DNA of 64,000 bases from Anisakis pegreffii (Eukaryota; Nematoda; Chromadorea; Rhabditida; Anisakidae). Where the stretch lies: assembly GCA_035041965.1 (NCBI GenBank), contig JAPYMA010000340.1:1-64000 (forward strand). Direction: 5' to 3'. Numbering within the stretch: the stretch's first letter is position 1; every line of letters begins with the position of its first letter. Below the pieces are notes generated by a model. The model did not search any database, was not told the origin of the DNA, and saw only the letters and a program-made list of their open reading frames with translations. This document shows positions 12,887 to 26,477 of the stretch, one piece after another. Made by a program: the position numbers and the translations under genes.

Positions 12887-15800
12887 TGGATTTTCTGGAG
12901 AATGAAATATTTCGCAGCCTTTTCGGTCAGCTTAATTGATGACACGTTCATTCGCAATATTGCTACTTGAAACCGCGATTGCATTCGATTTTTGTGCTCA
13001 TCATTTTCTGTCTATCAACGCAACGAAATATGCGCATCTAAATTGATGGACTGAAAGTGATTGCTGAAAAATAAGATCAATTTTTTCTGCTTCATTAGCA
13101 TTTTGCTGCTGAAAATTTTCTCACGTATCTTTGATGCTTGATAATTGCGTAAACACTCTGGCTCCCATAGTAACACTTTTATTAGTTTTTCGTCTAATTT
13201 ATGCTTGTTTCCATCAAACCAGATGTTCATTAGTTAATGTTTGTTTATAGTCAGTGAATATGTCACTATTTGAAAGGAAATACGTTCGTTTGCGTACACA
13301 ACTAACATGTGATAAGCAACATTTTGGATTTGGATTGAATTGGAGTGGATTGACATCGCTAACGATTAGATGACGTGTAGCGAAAGTAGAAGAGGAACGG
13401 GGTGATGAAAAAATACGAAGAAATCATTGATCGTATGCCGTAGAGCATGCATGTACATTCAACAAAACATTCATCCGTTCCAATCACATAATGAGTTTTT
13501 GAATCAATCCATTCATGTAAATTAGCCAGTGATGAAACTGCACCAGATGTATGATCGGATGCTATCAACCGTATGATAATAACAGATTAAGTGCATGGTA
13601 ATGATGTGATTAGGTCATTGGATAAGATGCTTTCAACTTCACGATGACATGATATCATCAGTATGGCGTGATGCCGGGTAAGGCTCATTACTACTGCATT
13701 TAAGATAAAAAGTTCTCGTTAGGTTGTACTAGCAAACTCAGTTAGGATTAATGTTAGGTTTTGGAGTAATTATTTTAACGTAATGATCAACTTTATTATA
13801 TAGAAGCATGTACATGTGCTAGTGGTTATTACATATTGAGTTGTGAATATGGAGATTGAATTACACATGCGTGCCGCCATACCCATTATATTATAGTTGC
13901 TTTTTTTCGGATTAACTTCGCATCAGCTAACCACCAGTTTAGCATTTATATATACATTATTTATTGAGATTTTATTTGAGAATGTATTATCCCTTCAGTG
14001 AGCGTATAAATCAATGCTTATGTATGCTAGATATGACGTGAAGCAGGTAAATGATGTACTCTGAATGTGTATCATTGGAAAATTTTTTTCGAAAGTACAT
14101 TTCACAGTGAATCTTTTCATATCTAAACTTCATTAGAGTTATGCGGTTCCGTCCGTCCAATGGGAAACGAACGTTTTTTTTTGCCAAGAGGCTACAAATT
14201 TCGTGTGAATTGGAAACTGCGATTGCGATATTAGGGACGAAAAAATGTGATGCTGGTGATTCATGTCTATTTAGCATTGAAGTTATAGTTGAACGAGAGA
14301 ATGTTCGTTTTTGGATTGGACAAGAGTGAAGGGGAATATTTGGAAATTATGAAAATTCATGCAAATAACCAATTCCGGAGCAAGAAACAAACCAATACGT
14401 CAATGGTGACAACGTCAGAGAATATGATGACTATAGTGGAAAAAGTTAATGCTTTATGGACTTTTACACGGAATTTGTGCACATTACATCATAAATATGA
14501 TACCATGAAGGTAGTGATTATGCTACAAGATGTGAAAATATGATCGAAAGAACTGCAAATTTCACAGCAGCTCCAACTTGATTGTGTCGTTAAGTGCTTG
14601 AGCAATCAAAGAATTTCCATTCAGACGCTTCTCTTGAGCTTCATTCGATCGAATGGTATTTCCAAGCACATAGAATTGTCTCAGACATATCTTCGAACAA
14701 TTATCTCATCAACTCCATTTTTGCTTATCTGCTAACTGAATTGACCATAATCCTTTCGAAGAGATGTTTCCCTTTCTGTTCCTCCATAAAAAATTCCGAA
14801 TTCCATTGGATTTTTCGGAAGGGATTTTCTTTTTCGTCACTGCTTCACTTGCACGAATTTTTTTGGCAGTTAGTGAAAAATTCCCTAAATCCATTTCGTT
14901 TGCTTCTATTCTGTTCTATACCAATGAAGAAACACATGCAGTCACACCCGCACACACAAAAAAAACATCCGAGCACATGGATTTACACATAATGCCTTTG
15001 GTTACTCGTTATCTTTTAATGGTATTATTTATCCGAATGTATTATTTATCCGAATGCCCTTTGGAGGCCCATTTGCTCATTTGCACGCTCAGTTATTCGT
15101 CTACTGAAAAAATCATTATCGGCTTCTAAAGCTGTCTCAAAGTAATCATTTCCTCTGCTTGACCGAAGTCGGCCAAGTATCGTTATTCACGAATCATTCT
15201 GGAAACAAACAATTCGTCACGCATGCTCCCAGTTCCTATTGAATGCCGACTCGCAACCAATAAACCATTACAACTCGTACAACTGCATGTTTCTTCTAAA
15301 CTGCCTTCGGCTTCCACCAGTCATTATGCGCTTTCAAGCCGTCCATCCCGTTTCGTGACTCTCACATATTCGAGAGGGTTATTGTTATTTCCAATTTCAT
15401 TGCTATCTTATGCGCTTGCTTCCGAGCATTTTGAGCATATATCACGTCAAGCATTCATGCTTTATCCTTCATTTTTCATCTATGCATGAATCTGCGCTCA
15501 ATTGAATTCAAGCGTACGTCGCATACAGATCAACACAATCCACATCATCAACACAATCGTTGCAGTCTTTATCATTTCATTCATCACATTTAGCCCATAG
15601 CAAACTCTTCATTGTTCACTCAATGAAAGTAATATTCAAATGAAACTAATAACTATAGCAACAACTAATAACTATACTAATGCTAATGATGGTGTGCTTA
15701 ATAGAATATTTGATAGATTAGGGTATGGAAATCTTCAATCAGTTGTATCTCATCGCCTTTTTTCTGCAGCACTCTTGAGAAATCATTCGCAATTACATAT

Positions 15801-18738
15801 TCCGTTTATCAACGAAACCAACGGAGACAGCAGCTGCATTAAATTAAACGACTGACTGCAACCAAAATCAATCTTGTTCTCTTCAAACCTAACGCTTTGT
15901 CTCTCAATTTCGACTGGTTGCAATATTGCTTTTATGTTATCGAATATAAATATTATTCATTCGAGAAGATCATCAAATTTTTTAAATGAATCATCCGTTA
16001 TTTCCATCGATTTTACCAAGAAGAGCAGAGTAAATTCTAAGACGAATTATACTGAGGATGAAATTATATTAGTGATCTCTTTTCGTTGGGATTATTCTTT
16101 GATATTATGGAATCGAAGACGATCCCCTTTCACAAAAATTCTCCATCAAACATGAAAATGGTCCAAGCAAGCTTAATTCCTACCTGAAATTCTTACTTTT
16201 GACATTTTTAATGGATTTCTCGTCTCCTACTCTATAAATGTACCACCTCACTCATCTAAGGGTAGTTCTAGAACGAGCCTGATATTTAACTTGAAGTTTA
16301 TCAATCGTCATTGTGCTCAGTGAGATCAAAAGTTGTCCTAAGATCTGTTAAACTAGCCATTTATATACTCATATTCACCATTAGTGATCATACGGCGTCA
16401 TTGCTTTACAGTTTATCCCATTTCACATGCCTAAATTATCAACGATTGATTCGTTGAAGCCAAGTTTGAAAATCTCTTTAAAACGTTCGGCTTGATTGCA
16501 TTCTGATATGAATCAGTTCATTCGATCGGAAATCTTTTTTTAGTGGCCAATTTAGTCAAGTCAAATCATTTTCGACGAAATATTTCTTCCTTTCTTTTTT
16601 TAAGCTATACACAATTTATTCCCGTTTGCAGCGATCACTAACCGCTCAGTCTGTTGCATAAACGCGTATTCCTGCGACATGAATGCTAAGGATCAAGCAG
16701 GATCCCATTGTGATTCGATTGATACTTGTGGTAGCATTGCTCAGCTCTGGTATCATTGCTCTATGCATGATCAACCAAAGGTCAAAAAAATGAAATAAAA
16801 TAAACGAGAACGGCACTGATGATTTATGGGATCATTGCTATAAGCTGAGTGCTCTATCCAGGCTGACTACCATATTGAATTTTATCATGCCAATACGCTG
16901 CTGTGGCCATCTCCCTCATTGCTTTACGCTCAAAGAATGCTAACAAATGAAATCCTGATGAAAACTATCGTTCATTTCTCTTGCAACATATATCATACTG
17001 CGTAACGAACGTTCTTACGGACGCTGCCATTCGTATTGATACAAATGCTACTAGCTGACTGACACATCAGTGTCACATTCAAATCAACGAAGCTTCAACG
17101 CAAAACGTAAACATTAGTAACCACAAATGAATCCATGCGTGCGCATGCATTCACGCACCCTCACATTCGTGGTGGATTCATCGAATCGTTAAATCGTCCA
17201 CCAAGTTCTCACCTTCCCTACCATTTTTTTAGCAAATTCAATCTTCAGTTTCTTCAGAATTCTACACGGATTCCGGATAAAGCTTCCAAATCTTCGATTT
17301 ATCCCAATTCAGATATTGCCTTTAGTTTCTGTTTTCTTTCATCATCCTATCCTTAAATCTGTCGATATCCTCAGCTTTGTGTTCATAGTTCTTGGCCACT
17401 TATACATCCTCTGTTCGTTGTCAGTTTTCACTTAGCTTTTCTCATTTTTTTCTTCTTTCATTTCCTTCTTATATCATTTTTCGCATCATATAACATTTCA
17501 TTCCGTTCGCTCATCCGGCCTTTCACAGCTAATCGCTTTCCTTTTTACCTTTAGTTTGCGAGTGTCAAGCTTAGAAGCTGGTAATAATATTCATCCTGAG
17601 CAGATGACATTACGAATTTATCGATCGTATTTCATCTTCTTCATTTTGACAGCGAATTAAAGAAAGTACATCCATCCATCCGTCGTCTGTCATTGCTTCC
17701 ATCAAACAACGATTACCTTCATCTATTCATTCAGTCATTTGTTTTTTTTTCATTTCACCGAACAAATTTCCTTCTAAGTATTCGAAAAAATTTATTCTTT
17801 TCAGTCAGCTTCAACCGAATCGATTATGTCAGCAAAAAAAATTCATTACGTAAACTTCTGTGTGAACATTCATGCATCTAATATGAGATATTCACACCAT
17901 CCAATACATGTGTTCAGTAGAAGAATATTTTGAAGATAATTCGCCGCACTCAAAAAACTCCTCAGATATCGCTCGCTTCTGTGAGATTATTCAATTTGAG
18001 CGCAATTGCTCAGTCTACATCTCCGAAACAATATCCACTTACTGACGTAACATCATCACAATGCTCTGTTTGTTTCCAGTGATCACAATGTTTCTATTGC
18101 TTCAGCAGCAGCGGAAAAAACAACCAAAAAAGCATGAATGAGATTGCTTAAGCACATTCTCTTAGGAATGCTTTCTTACGATCACATTTGTGCACACAAC
18201 GCTGACATTTTAATCCTGTGAGGTTTTCAACCCTTTAAATCCATTCTTAATCTGTGAAAAATTCAGCCGAGATAAACTCCAAGAGTCCCTCAAAATGACT
18301 CCAAAAAACAGTCTCTTTCTCAACCCTAATTGCTAGCCTTAGAAAACTTCAGTGAGTCATGTAATCTCATCTGGAATGTTTAGTCACCAAAAACCACATT
18401 TGAAGAATATTTTCATATGAGTTATGAGCAAAATCAATTATGTAAGTTAACCAAAGAACTAGACCAGCTGGTTGTTCGCATGTCAACCAGTCACAATCTA
18501 TATCATAATGCTCATTTGCTATTCATCATTAAGACGACTCATCATCGATGACAATGTTCTTATATTTTCTCGAAATAATCGTTATAATCAGTTAAATGTG
18601 TATTTTCCAAGCATTCGCTAATTCATTGTTTCAATTCAGCAGAATTGAACATCACTTTTGGTTTATTTCTTAGACAGCAGGTGTTTATTACTTGAAGTCG
18701 ACAAGGTGACTCAAGCATAAAAACGCAACAGGAAAAAT

Positions 18739-21700
18739 ATGCCTCGATTACCAGTGCTTGTGGATGGCGATTGTGATTCACGTTTCAATGCTGTGAAACA
18801 AGCGTTCAGGTGAGTTTTCCCTTGCATTTTCTTGAAGAGCAACGATTATTCATTGCGAAATTCATTACATTCACATTTCAAAGGTGCTAAAGTCCATATC
18901 AGCTGCTTAACTAATCCCACTGAATGACTCATAAGATCCACTTGATTTCATATGAATAATATGACTCATTGAAAGTGATGAGTCTCAACTGTGTGTGATT
19001 TTTACTTCGTTAAATGTTTTGTACAAAACTGGTTCGTAATAAGCTAGTAATCGAGCAATATTATTGATGTCACAATGATGTGATATTGATGTCATACTGA
19101 TGAGCTTAATGGGTGACCTATTGAAACGAATTGTTGATTTGAAATAATTCGACTTGACGTATGAGTATTCAAGGATTTGTAAAGTTCAGATCATCAACGA
19201 ATGAATAAATTTCAACTTTGAAAGTTGAATCGAGAAACGACGTTGAAAAAATTTTCGAACGTTTCATCAACTTGTCGTATGAGTCACTTGAAAACTGGAT
19301 CATATATTTTCAAAAACTCCATAAAAAGTTCATCTTTTCCACTGATTCAATACTCTAGCATAATCAACAACAGATCAATTTTACCAGAGAAACGATATCA
19401 GCCAATACCTCACCAGCCATAGAAATTGTTTTGAGGGAGAATTTCGAACGGGGCTGGGAATCTGAAGGAGCCGCTTTTGCGGTGTATTTGAACGATGAGA
19501 AGGTGATCGATCTGTGGGGTGGCTATGCGGATGCCTCATCGATGCGACGTTGGAAATGGGACACAATGACACTCCTTTTCAGCTCAACTAAGGTATTGCA
19601 AAATATAAATCATCATCATCAGATTTTTGCAGTTAATGATCGACTTCTCGCGATAACTTTCATAGTTTGTCTTTTAAAAACATTTGTTCACCCATACGGT
19701 CTCCGACTGATTACTCATGAATAAAGTCTGCCTGGCCGCAGTTCATTCTGTCTACATTCCGTTCACCTTTTAAATGTGTTTTCGTCCCGCTATCCCGAGA
19801 GGAAACCTCTACAGAGGTCTGATCTAAACAGCGTAATGACTGACCACAAATACAGAGGAGGAATGTTTTGAAGATTCATTACCTTGCGCGGTGATTAGGG
19901 CATTTCCTAGTGAATGATGCGCAATGGCACAAGCTGACGGGCGATTTAGCATCTCTGACGATAATGAATGAAATAAGTGATCAATGCCTGAATCAGTCAA
20001 GATGCTAATGAAACCAATAAAGTTGCATTGATGAATGAATGCTGATAGAATTTGGTGTTTTCCTACTGATGTGATTTGAAGTTGCTAACATTCGTGATGT
20101 TTGAGTTAATATTGCAGAGTGTTTGTGCGATATGTTTCGCACTTTTGGTTGATCGAGCACTGGTGAAATACGAAGATCTTGTTACGAAATATTGGCCAGA
20201 ATTCGGACAAAATGGCAAGGAAACCATCACTATTGATCAGCTACTTGCCCATCAGGTAGTTAGTTTCCTCTTGTTTGTTTCACAAATAAAACTAATAAAT
20301 TGCTTGCCCGATTGGGAAAACTAATTTACCACCTATGATTGAATTTCACCCAGAAAATTTTTATGTTTTCACCTGTTTTGAGCTCCTTTACTCATTTAAC
20401 AAATAGGTGTTTCTTTGTGTAATTGCTGCACTTTTGGGACTTCTCTGTCCGAAGATTCATCGAAGTGCGGAAAATTTCATTACTACGGCATTTTCCTATG
20501 TTTTTTCTCAACAATTTGATTTCGAAAGAGGAACAGCATGAAGAATTTGGATTAGAAAATCAACTGATTTCTGGTGTACTTTTCGGTATTTTAAAGGCAG
20601 GATTAGCGTTCGTCGATGGAAAAATCGAAGAAGCCGACGTGAAAGATTGGACGAGGATGTCGAAATTATTTGAACAACAGAAACCGAATTGGACACCCGG
20701 AGAATGTGTTGGCTATCATGCGATGACAATCGGCTGGTTGTATGATCAGTTGGTGAGACGAATTGATCCAAAGAAGCGGTCGCTATCGACGTTTTTCAAG
20801 GAAGAAATCGCCATACCATACGGTTAATCTCATTGCAAAATCGTTTTTTTTTTGCGCCAAAAGAATCTTTTAAAATGAAATTCATTTTCTGAAGTTTTTA
20901 CCTCCGAGCTCAACGATTACCCATATTGCTGAACAGTGAGAACTGCTCAAAATTCAGTTGTATGTGTCCTCTGAACACATACAATTGTTGAATGCTTATC
21001 ATGATTTGTATTATTTTTGTTATATTGAATAGATTTCTACGCGCTAACACTCATGGTATGTGTTATTGGAATGTTTTATCAACACTGGTGAAGCAGTCGT
21101 AGGGAATCTGATATGTTCATGTACACACGGTTATAATCATCCTACCAGGATGATTCTGAGCTGATCTCCTTTACAATTTTAGAAATCCGTCATGAAACTA
21201 TGAAATCTTTCAAAAATTGTACATATCATGTGAATGGTCTGTGATGCATCCATATTTACAAGTGTTTCTCAACAGTTCGGTAACTTCCGTCAGATATAAA
21301 TTTCACTTTTCTAGATATTGAGTTAGTGATCGGTGCCGGAGCTGAACTCGAGCATCGCATAGCACGATTGTCTGCATCCAATAAGATCACGGCTCTACGA
21401 GAAATAGTACAATATCCAATTATACTGAGGATGGTTTGGAACTTAATCGCCGCTCAAACGTACAGCTATAACTTATTGAGTAAAGTTGCACACAATGTGG
21501 CTTGGTTGGGAAATGTAATTTTTTTCAACGTCTTTCATTAATATTATCGAGTGACATAAAATTGAATGTACTTTGCTAGAACGGAATAATCAAAAAATCA
21601 ATAGATGCTAAAATTTCATTACAAATTCGTGATATCCGCTATCGAATTTCACTCAGTTTGAGACACTGGCTATTAGAGTTTTTGTCTTAAATTGCTCACC

Positions 21701-23367
21701 AAGAAGTCCTAAATAGTTTTGATAAGATTGCTTTAAGAATATCGTATATGAAAATCTTATGGATGGCATTGAAGTGAAACAAGACGAGAGGGTTAATTTT
21801 TGAATGGTTTAGCGAAATTTCGAATATTTTCAGACTGAATTTCAGAACGTTTTACTTCTGAACAATCCAGATTTTCGGAGCCTGGAAATGCCGTCGGCAA
21901 CCGGCATGAGTACAGCGCGAGCGCTGGCCAAACTGCATTCGTTGGTCACCTCAGGCAAACTGCTTAAGCCATCAACCATGCAGAGGATCACCTCACCGGT
22001 TGTTGTCGATCAGTTGGATCTGGTCTTGAACATTCCGGAAACGAAAGGAAAAGGATTCATTTTTACAAAAAATATCAAGGTTTTCACATGACCATTGATT
22101 TGCTCTGTTCGTTCAATTACATAAACTCATTCAACTGAATCGCAGTATTTGAGAATTCTCAACATCTGAAAGTCTTTCCAATGCTTCATTTGAAACTTGT
22201 GAATTTATGCTGCGACACAAATGATTTTCTATGAACGACAAATTTATATGCCATCACCACATATATATATATATATATTTTCTGTCCATTCGATTGGATT
22301 TTTTACGAGAACGATGAATGGATGACCGCGACGAGCTTTCAGGACCAATGGATGATCGGTCATCCGGGAATGGGTGGGCAAAATGTGAAGATGGATCCAA
22401 CGAATAAAGTCGCATTTGCATATATTTCCAACAGTGTCAAATGGGGTATTTCTGACTATGTGGTCACATTTATGCGATTGCAAAACGCATTGTATCAATG
22501 CTTGAATGAGCAAAATCTGCTTGGTGATGACAGCAACGATGTGACACTAGTAACTGATGTGCAATCAGCGATTGATGCCACAGAGATAATCGTGGAAACA
22601 GATAAATTGTTAGCAGATCAACGAAATGCAACGAAAACACCGTCCACGCCTGTCAGCAACGCGGACAATCCGGCAGCCCAAAAGCCTGCTGATCAACCAC
22701 TTCAGAAGCCAAAAACTGAACGAACTGCTACACCTTCACCTATTCAGCAAGCCAAAAGTACGTGGTTCGGAGATGATAAATTGTTAGCAGATCAACGAAA
22801 TGCAACGAAAACACCGTCCACACCTGTCAGCAACGCGGACAATTCGACAGCCCAAAAGCCTGCTGATCAACCACTTCAGAAGCCAAAAACTGAACGAACT
22901 GCAACTCCTTCACCTATTCAGCAAGCCAAAAGTACGTGGTTCGGAGATGATTCCCTTCTTGTTACTAGTAAAACTTACCAGTTACTTGAGTTGCTCTATA
23001 AGCAATCAATAAACATACCAGATGGATAGAAATTCTTCTATTAGGTAACATTTGGTGATTTCTGAATCAAAGACTGCCTCAGTAAACTGGGAGAACTTAA
23101 TTTGAGAAATGGTGAAGTTAACGAGAAATTTTTTCGGTATATCTGCAGAAAATAACCGAAATCTTTACCAACGGCCAAATTCGCAATCGAAAAACAGTGG
23201 ACTATTTGTTCAATATCCTATAAGAATTGCAGAATTGCATTTGAATTTATAATCACCAACTTGAGTGTTTCAATTTGAATTTTGTTTCAGATCCCGTTAC
23301 TGCCAAAAGTGTAGCACCTTCAAGTGATACGTCGTTGCAAACTAGTGACAACGGAGTGAAGACATAA
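18739..23367 (+). CDS. Serine beta-lactamase-like protein (LACT family)
   Basis: Eight exons join in phase: 18739-18809, 19436-19592, 20118-20255, 20597-20822, 21315-21514, 21834-22079, 22343-22967 and 23291-23367, giving 579 residues. The fold is that of class C beta-lactamases and family VIII esterases (Pfam Beta-lactamase). An early GAAFAVYLNDEKVIDLWGGY matches the usual opening strands. The catalytic S-x-x-K is SSTK at 73-76, the Y-x-N position is YHA at about 162, and the third active-site motif is HPGMGG at about 353-358. Animal members are hydrolases or structural homologues rather than antibiotic-resistance enzymes; C. elegans has several lact genes. The substrate is unknown and no clear signal peptide is seen. 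After the domain comes a Pro/Thr/Gln-rich tail holding a duplicated 58-residue block. The exon 2 acceptor (TTTTGAG) is weaker than the others. Confidence 0.85.
22261..22278. repeat. (AT)9 microsatellite
   Basis: A perfect AT dinucleotide run in the sixth intron of the beta-lactamase-like gene, about 65 bases upstream of the next acceptor. Confidence 0.9.
22601..22948 (+). repeat. In-frame 174-base tandem duplication in coding exon
   Basis: GATAAATTGTTAGCAGATCA begins at 22601 and again at 22775, so the unit is exactly 174 bases or 58 codons. The copies are almost identical; one protein difference is ADNPAAQ versus ADNSTAQ. The repeat lies entirely in exon 7 of the beta-lactamase-like gene and duplicates a Thr/Pro/Gln-rich unit that ends in STWFGD. 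The near identity implies a recent event. Confidence 0.95.
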
Positions 23368-23697
23368 TTTAGACTGTAAATTTCCTCTCTGTGATACTCA
23401 ACTACTTAAACGAAATATTGTATTAATCATATCATTAATATTCACAGTTTATTGTCATTTTCATTCATATCAATGGAAATAAATTTGTCACTTTTTGCGA
23501 AGCACTTTATATCATTCCCACTTTTGGTTGGCTCATCTACAAATAAAGTTCAATCAATGATCTGCTGGATCTCAAGCATGAGTGATGATTTGATTGACAC
23601 CTCCTGTGGATTACAGAAAGATTCTTCGATCAGGGAACATTTAGTGATTTCTAAGACGAGGATTATCTCAGTAAACTGCAGAAACTTAATTTTATAA
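23030..23697 (+). repeat. Diverged ~75-base direct repeat across the 3' end of the lact gene
   Basis: Intron sequence at about 23030-23105 (ATTCTTC...AACATTTGGTGATTTCT...CTCAGTAAACTG...AACTTAATTT) recurs at about 23623-23697 (ATTCTTC...AACATTTAGTGATTTCT...CTCAGTAAACTG...AACTTAATTT). The second copy lies downstream of the stop codon, so a segment of the last intron appears to have been duplicated. Confidence 0.65.
23478..23483 (+). promoter_or_regulatory. Probable poly(A) signal of the lact gene
   Basis: AATAAA lies about 110 bases after the TAA stop at 23365-23367. It is the first canonical hexamer downstream. Confidence 0.5.
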
Positions 23698-23741
23698 ATT
23701 TATATTAACACTCCTGAAAAAATTTTGCACTGTTGACCATT

Positions 23742-23886
23742 CGTAGCATCACGTCGATTTTCAGTTAATCTGACATTTTTAATCGGAATTCAGGAAGTAA
23801 ATGAGACACGAAAGTATTGAGTTACAGGACGAATATGAACAAACAAACTGAATTAAATATGAAAATCAACGAAAATGCATGCATAC
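23742..23886 (+). pseudogene. Decayed duplicate of exon 2 of the downstream small gene
   Basis: About 145 bases here align with 24847-24990. Shared blocks include TAGCATC, CAGTTAATC, the acceptor AATTCAGGAAGTAAA, ACGAAAGTATTGA and AAATCAACGAAAA. In this copy the reading frame of the exon is broken by in-frame stops soon after the acceptor (the shared ACGAAAGTATTGA becomes a stop). No matching first or last exon was seen, so I interpret it as a partial, dead duplicate. Confidence 0.6.
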
Positions 23887-24403
23887 TAGCAATTCCTACT
23901 CGCATATATGAAAATCATACTGACAAATTGGCATCTGCATTGAAAGAGAATTATATGCACCCGTTCTCCAGCAAGGATTCTTTGTCAAATGGCTTCATTA
24001 GATCAAATCAAATCATTTAGCGATGGTATACGACAAACTTTGATATAATATGATATAGTATGCGAACCATTTGGGCGTTAGTATAATGAGGATCTATTGC
24101 AACAATATTTCAATATTGCATGAGTGATTCTATTGTTATTTGTTATGATTCTTATTGTTATTTGCTATTCAATATTATTCTGTTAACATGACTGACAATA
24201 CATACATTCTGTTACCAATGATAATCTGAATACCTAACAGACCGCATTATATTTGCGATCAGTTGCAGATGAGCATTCAAAATTATTTGCAATTTATTTG
24301 ACGAAAACGAAAATCAAGCATACGGAAATTTTGAATTGTGTGAACGTAGAATATTTGGCATTCATGAAATTATTTCTCACTTGAACATTTTTACCGCTTA
24401 ACA

Positions 24404-25903
24404 ATGGGTTGTGTTGTTGTTGATACGTTGTTTGCGTTAATATCGTTGCTATTCACTTCATTTTCATTAGTCCTCTTATTTGTGAACTGTGCAACTGGTG
24501 AGTTTTGCTATTATAAATGCTCGGTGATGAGATTCAGGCAAACGAGATTGAGTGGAAGAATCACGTCAAGTTACTTCGAACATCATATGAAAGTAATGCT
24601 GATAACACGAATGAAGATGATAGTGATTATGATAGCGGTGATATTACGAAAAAAATGAAAAATCCCTTTGATCACTGCCAGAACTAGGCTGTGACGGTCA
24701 CAACGTCTTGAGCCGAACATAAACCCAACAAATATCGGAAAATGCACCAATGAGAGCAAAAAATTCAGCCTTGTCGATAAATTAAGAGCGTGAGGAAGTG
24801 GTGAACATCAACCAGTTGTACAGCTCGAAATGTGTAGTTGAAACATCCATAGCATCTTGTTGATCATCAGTTAATCAGAGGCTTTGAATCGTCGTAATTC
24901 AGGAAGTAAACGCGATACGAAAGTATTGAAAGATACGACGAATGTGAATAATCAAAATGAATCAAATTTGAAAAATCAACGAAAAGATTGGTGGCACATA
25001 AGGCGAAAGCACGACTGTCCACCACAAAATATATCATCGCCTAAAAATTATCCGAATAATTTGCAAGGTTTTCAGTTTTCTGTTTCAAAAAACTTCATTA
25101 ACGCCATATCATTGGAACCACATTCTGTAAAGGATGTAAATAAAGCGAATATCTGAGTTATACAATGAGAACAAACAGCATCATTGTGAAAGCTTATTTG
25201 TGAAGAGAAAATAAGCGTCTGTTCGGCACTTTCATTTGGAATCTGTCTTTTTTAACTCAGTCAAACGCCATCGAGTGAGAAATTCTGCAAAGTGATGAAA
25301 ATTCATAAACAAAATTTTCGAAGCTGCACATTTTCAACAAATATTGAAAGATGATCTCTTAGCTCTCAACTAGCTTACAATTAGATCTACTTGATCACAG
25401 TTTGATTCTGAGCAGTTTGAAGATCTGGTGTCGGAATATTCACTGTTCCAGGTTTGCCAGAGCAACAGCAGTTTCCTGAGGAGAATTGGACTGACGATAG
25501 GATGAAACTCCTTCAAGTCAGATGAAATTTTCTTCACAAAATCTTACCAGATACAGTTTACATTCACTTATTACATGAAATTACTAACAACCTTACACTT
25601 TCCTTAATGGGATTAAAAAGTGAATCGAAAATTTTCGATTTCACATAAAAATCAATCGTAATTTTTCGATTACCTACGACGTTTGATCAACATCGTCAAA
25701 ATTCATTCAGATATTCATCATAAGTTCTCGAATTTGATTGAAAATTTCACCAAAATTAAGAAATTGAAGTGTTCGACTCTGTTCCATTTCAGTTCGAAAT
25801 AGCCAGTCGTGAAGATACGCTAGAAAATGTTGAATCATTACCAACCGAGAAATCTTCTGTTATTGATTTGCCAACAAAACCCGTTCTAACGGCGAACGTA
25901 TGA
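24404..25903 (+). CDS. Small secreted or single-pass protein, unknown family
   Basis: Four exons join with consistent phases: 24404-24497, 24903-25067, 25452-25516 and 25793-25903, giving 144 residues ending at TGA. Exon 1 is almost wholly hydrophobic (FALISLLFTSFSLVLLFV then NCAT) and reads as a signal peptide or an N-terminal membrane anchor. Exon 2 is basic and Asn/Lys-rich with a WWHIRRKHDCPP segment. Exon 3 encodes LPEQQQFPEENWTDDRMKLLQ minus its ends, and exon 4 is acidic (REDTLENVESLPTEK). I do not recognise a domain. The model depends on splice phases alone. A competing open frame at 24520-24685 (ANEIEWKNHVKLLR...) has an acceptor but does not join in phase. An AATAAA occurs near 26115. 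Confidence 0.5.
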
Positions 25904-26477
25904 CGAAGAACGTTGCTCCGATTTGTGATCATCTCAAATTCTTTTGATTTGTATTCTTCAATTCCCATTCAGTTAATTAAGAATATGTGATTTTTAACAC
26001 GAATTTGATTCATTTTTCAATTAAAAAGCACCGAATATTGTTATCAACAAATTACTCAATGTGACAGTCTCAATTCACTAAAATACATCTCGACTGTCCG
26101 GAAACCCTACCATTTAATAAAGTCATCTCCTGCAGTATCCGGCAAGGCTGATTTCCGTTTTAAGCTGGTGAAGATCATTATGCTCTGCTTCAAAACACAT
26201 TGCGATCTATTTGAATTTGTATTCCTTCGGATATTTCTCACAATCCTTATTGCGTTTCCGTTGAATATCTCACGTCAAGTCCATTCCTATTGCATAATTT
26301 GATAACTATCAATTTTTCCTAAATCTCTCGTAACTTATATGCTTGCTATATGCTGACATTTGCTCATAATTGTGTGATATTTGAAAGCCAATAAATTGCG
26401 GATAAATTTTATGAACGTTGTCATGGATATATCACATGCTGCCAGCTGGCTTCATCAAATGCACTTCAAAAGCTGAC

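Larger units (their letters stand above)
11499..18738. other. Large gene-poor interval
   Basis: Apart from the 3' UTR of the preceding gene, a weak minus-strand gene candidate at 11.7-12.5 kb and a 48-base tandem duplication at 12.8 kb, I see no supportable gene here. The open frames at 14.0-16.2 kb lack convincing splice sites or protein-like composition. Confidence 0.5.

Noticed and set aside
24520..24685. Alternative exon in the small gene (ANEIEWKNHVKLLR...DDSDYDSGD)
   Set aside because: It has an acceptor, but joining exon 1 to it gives an immediate stop and a 46-base intron; the exon at 24903 joins in phase.
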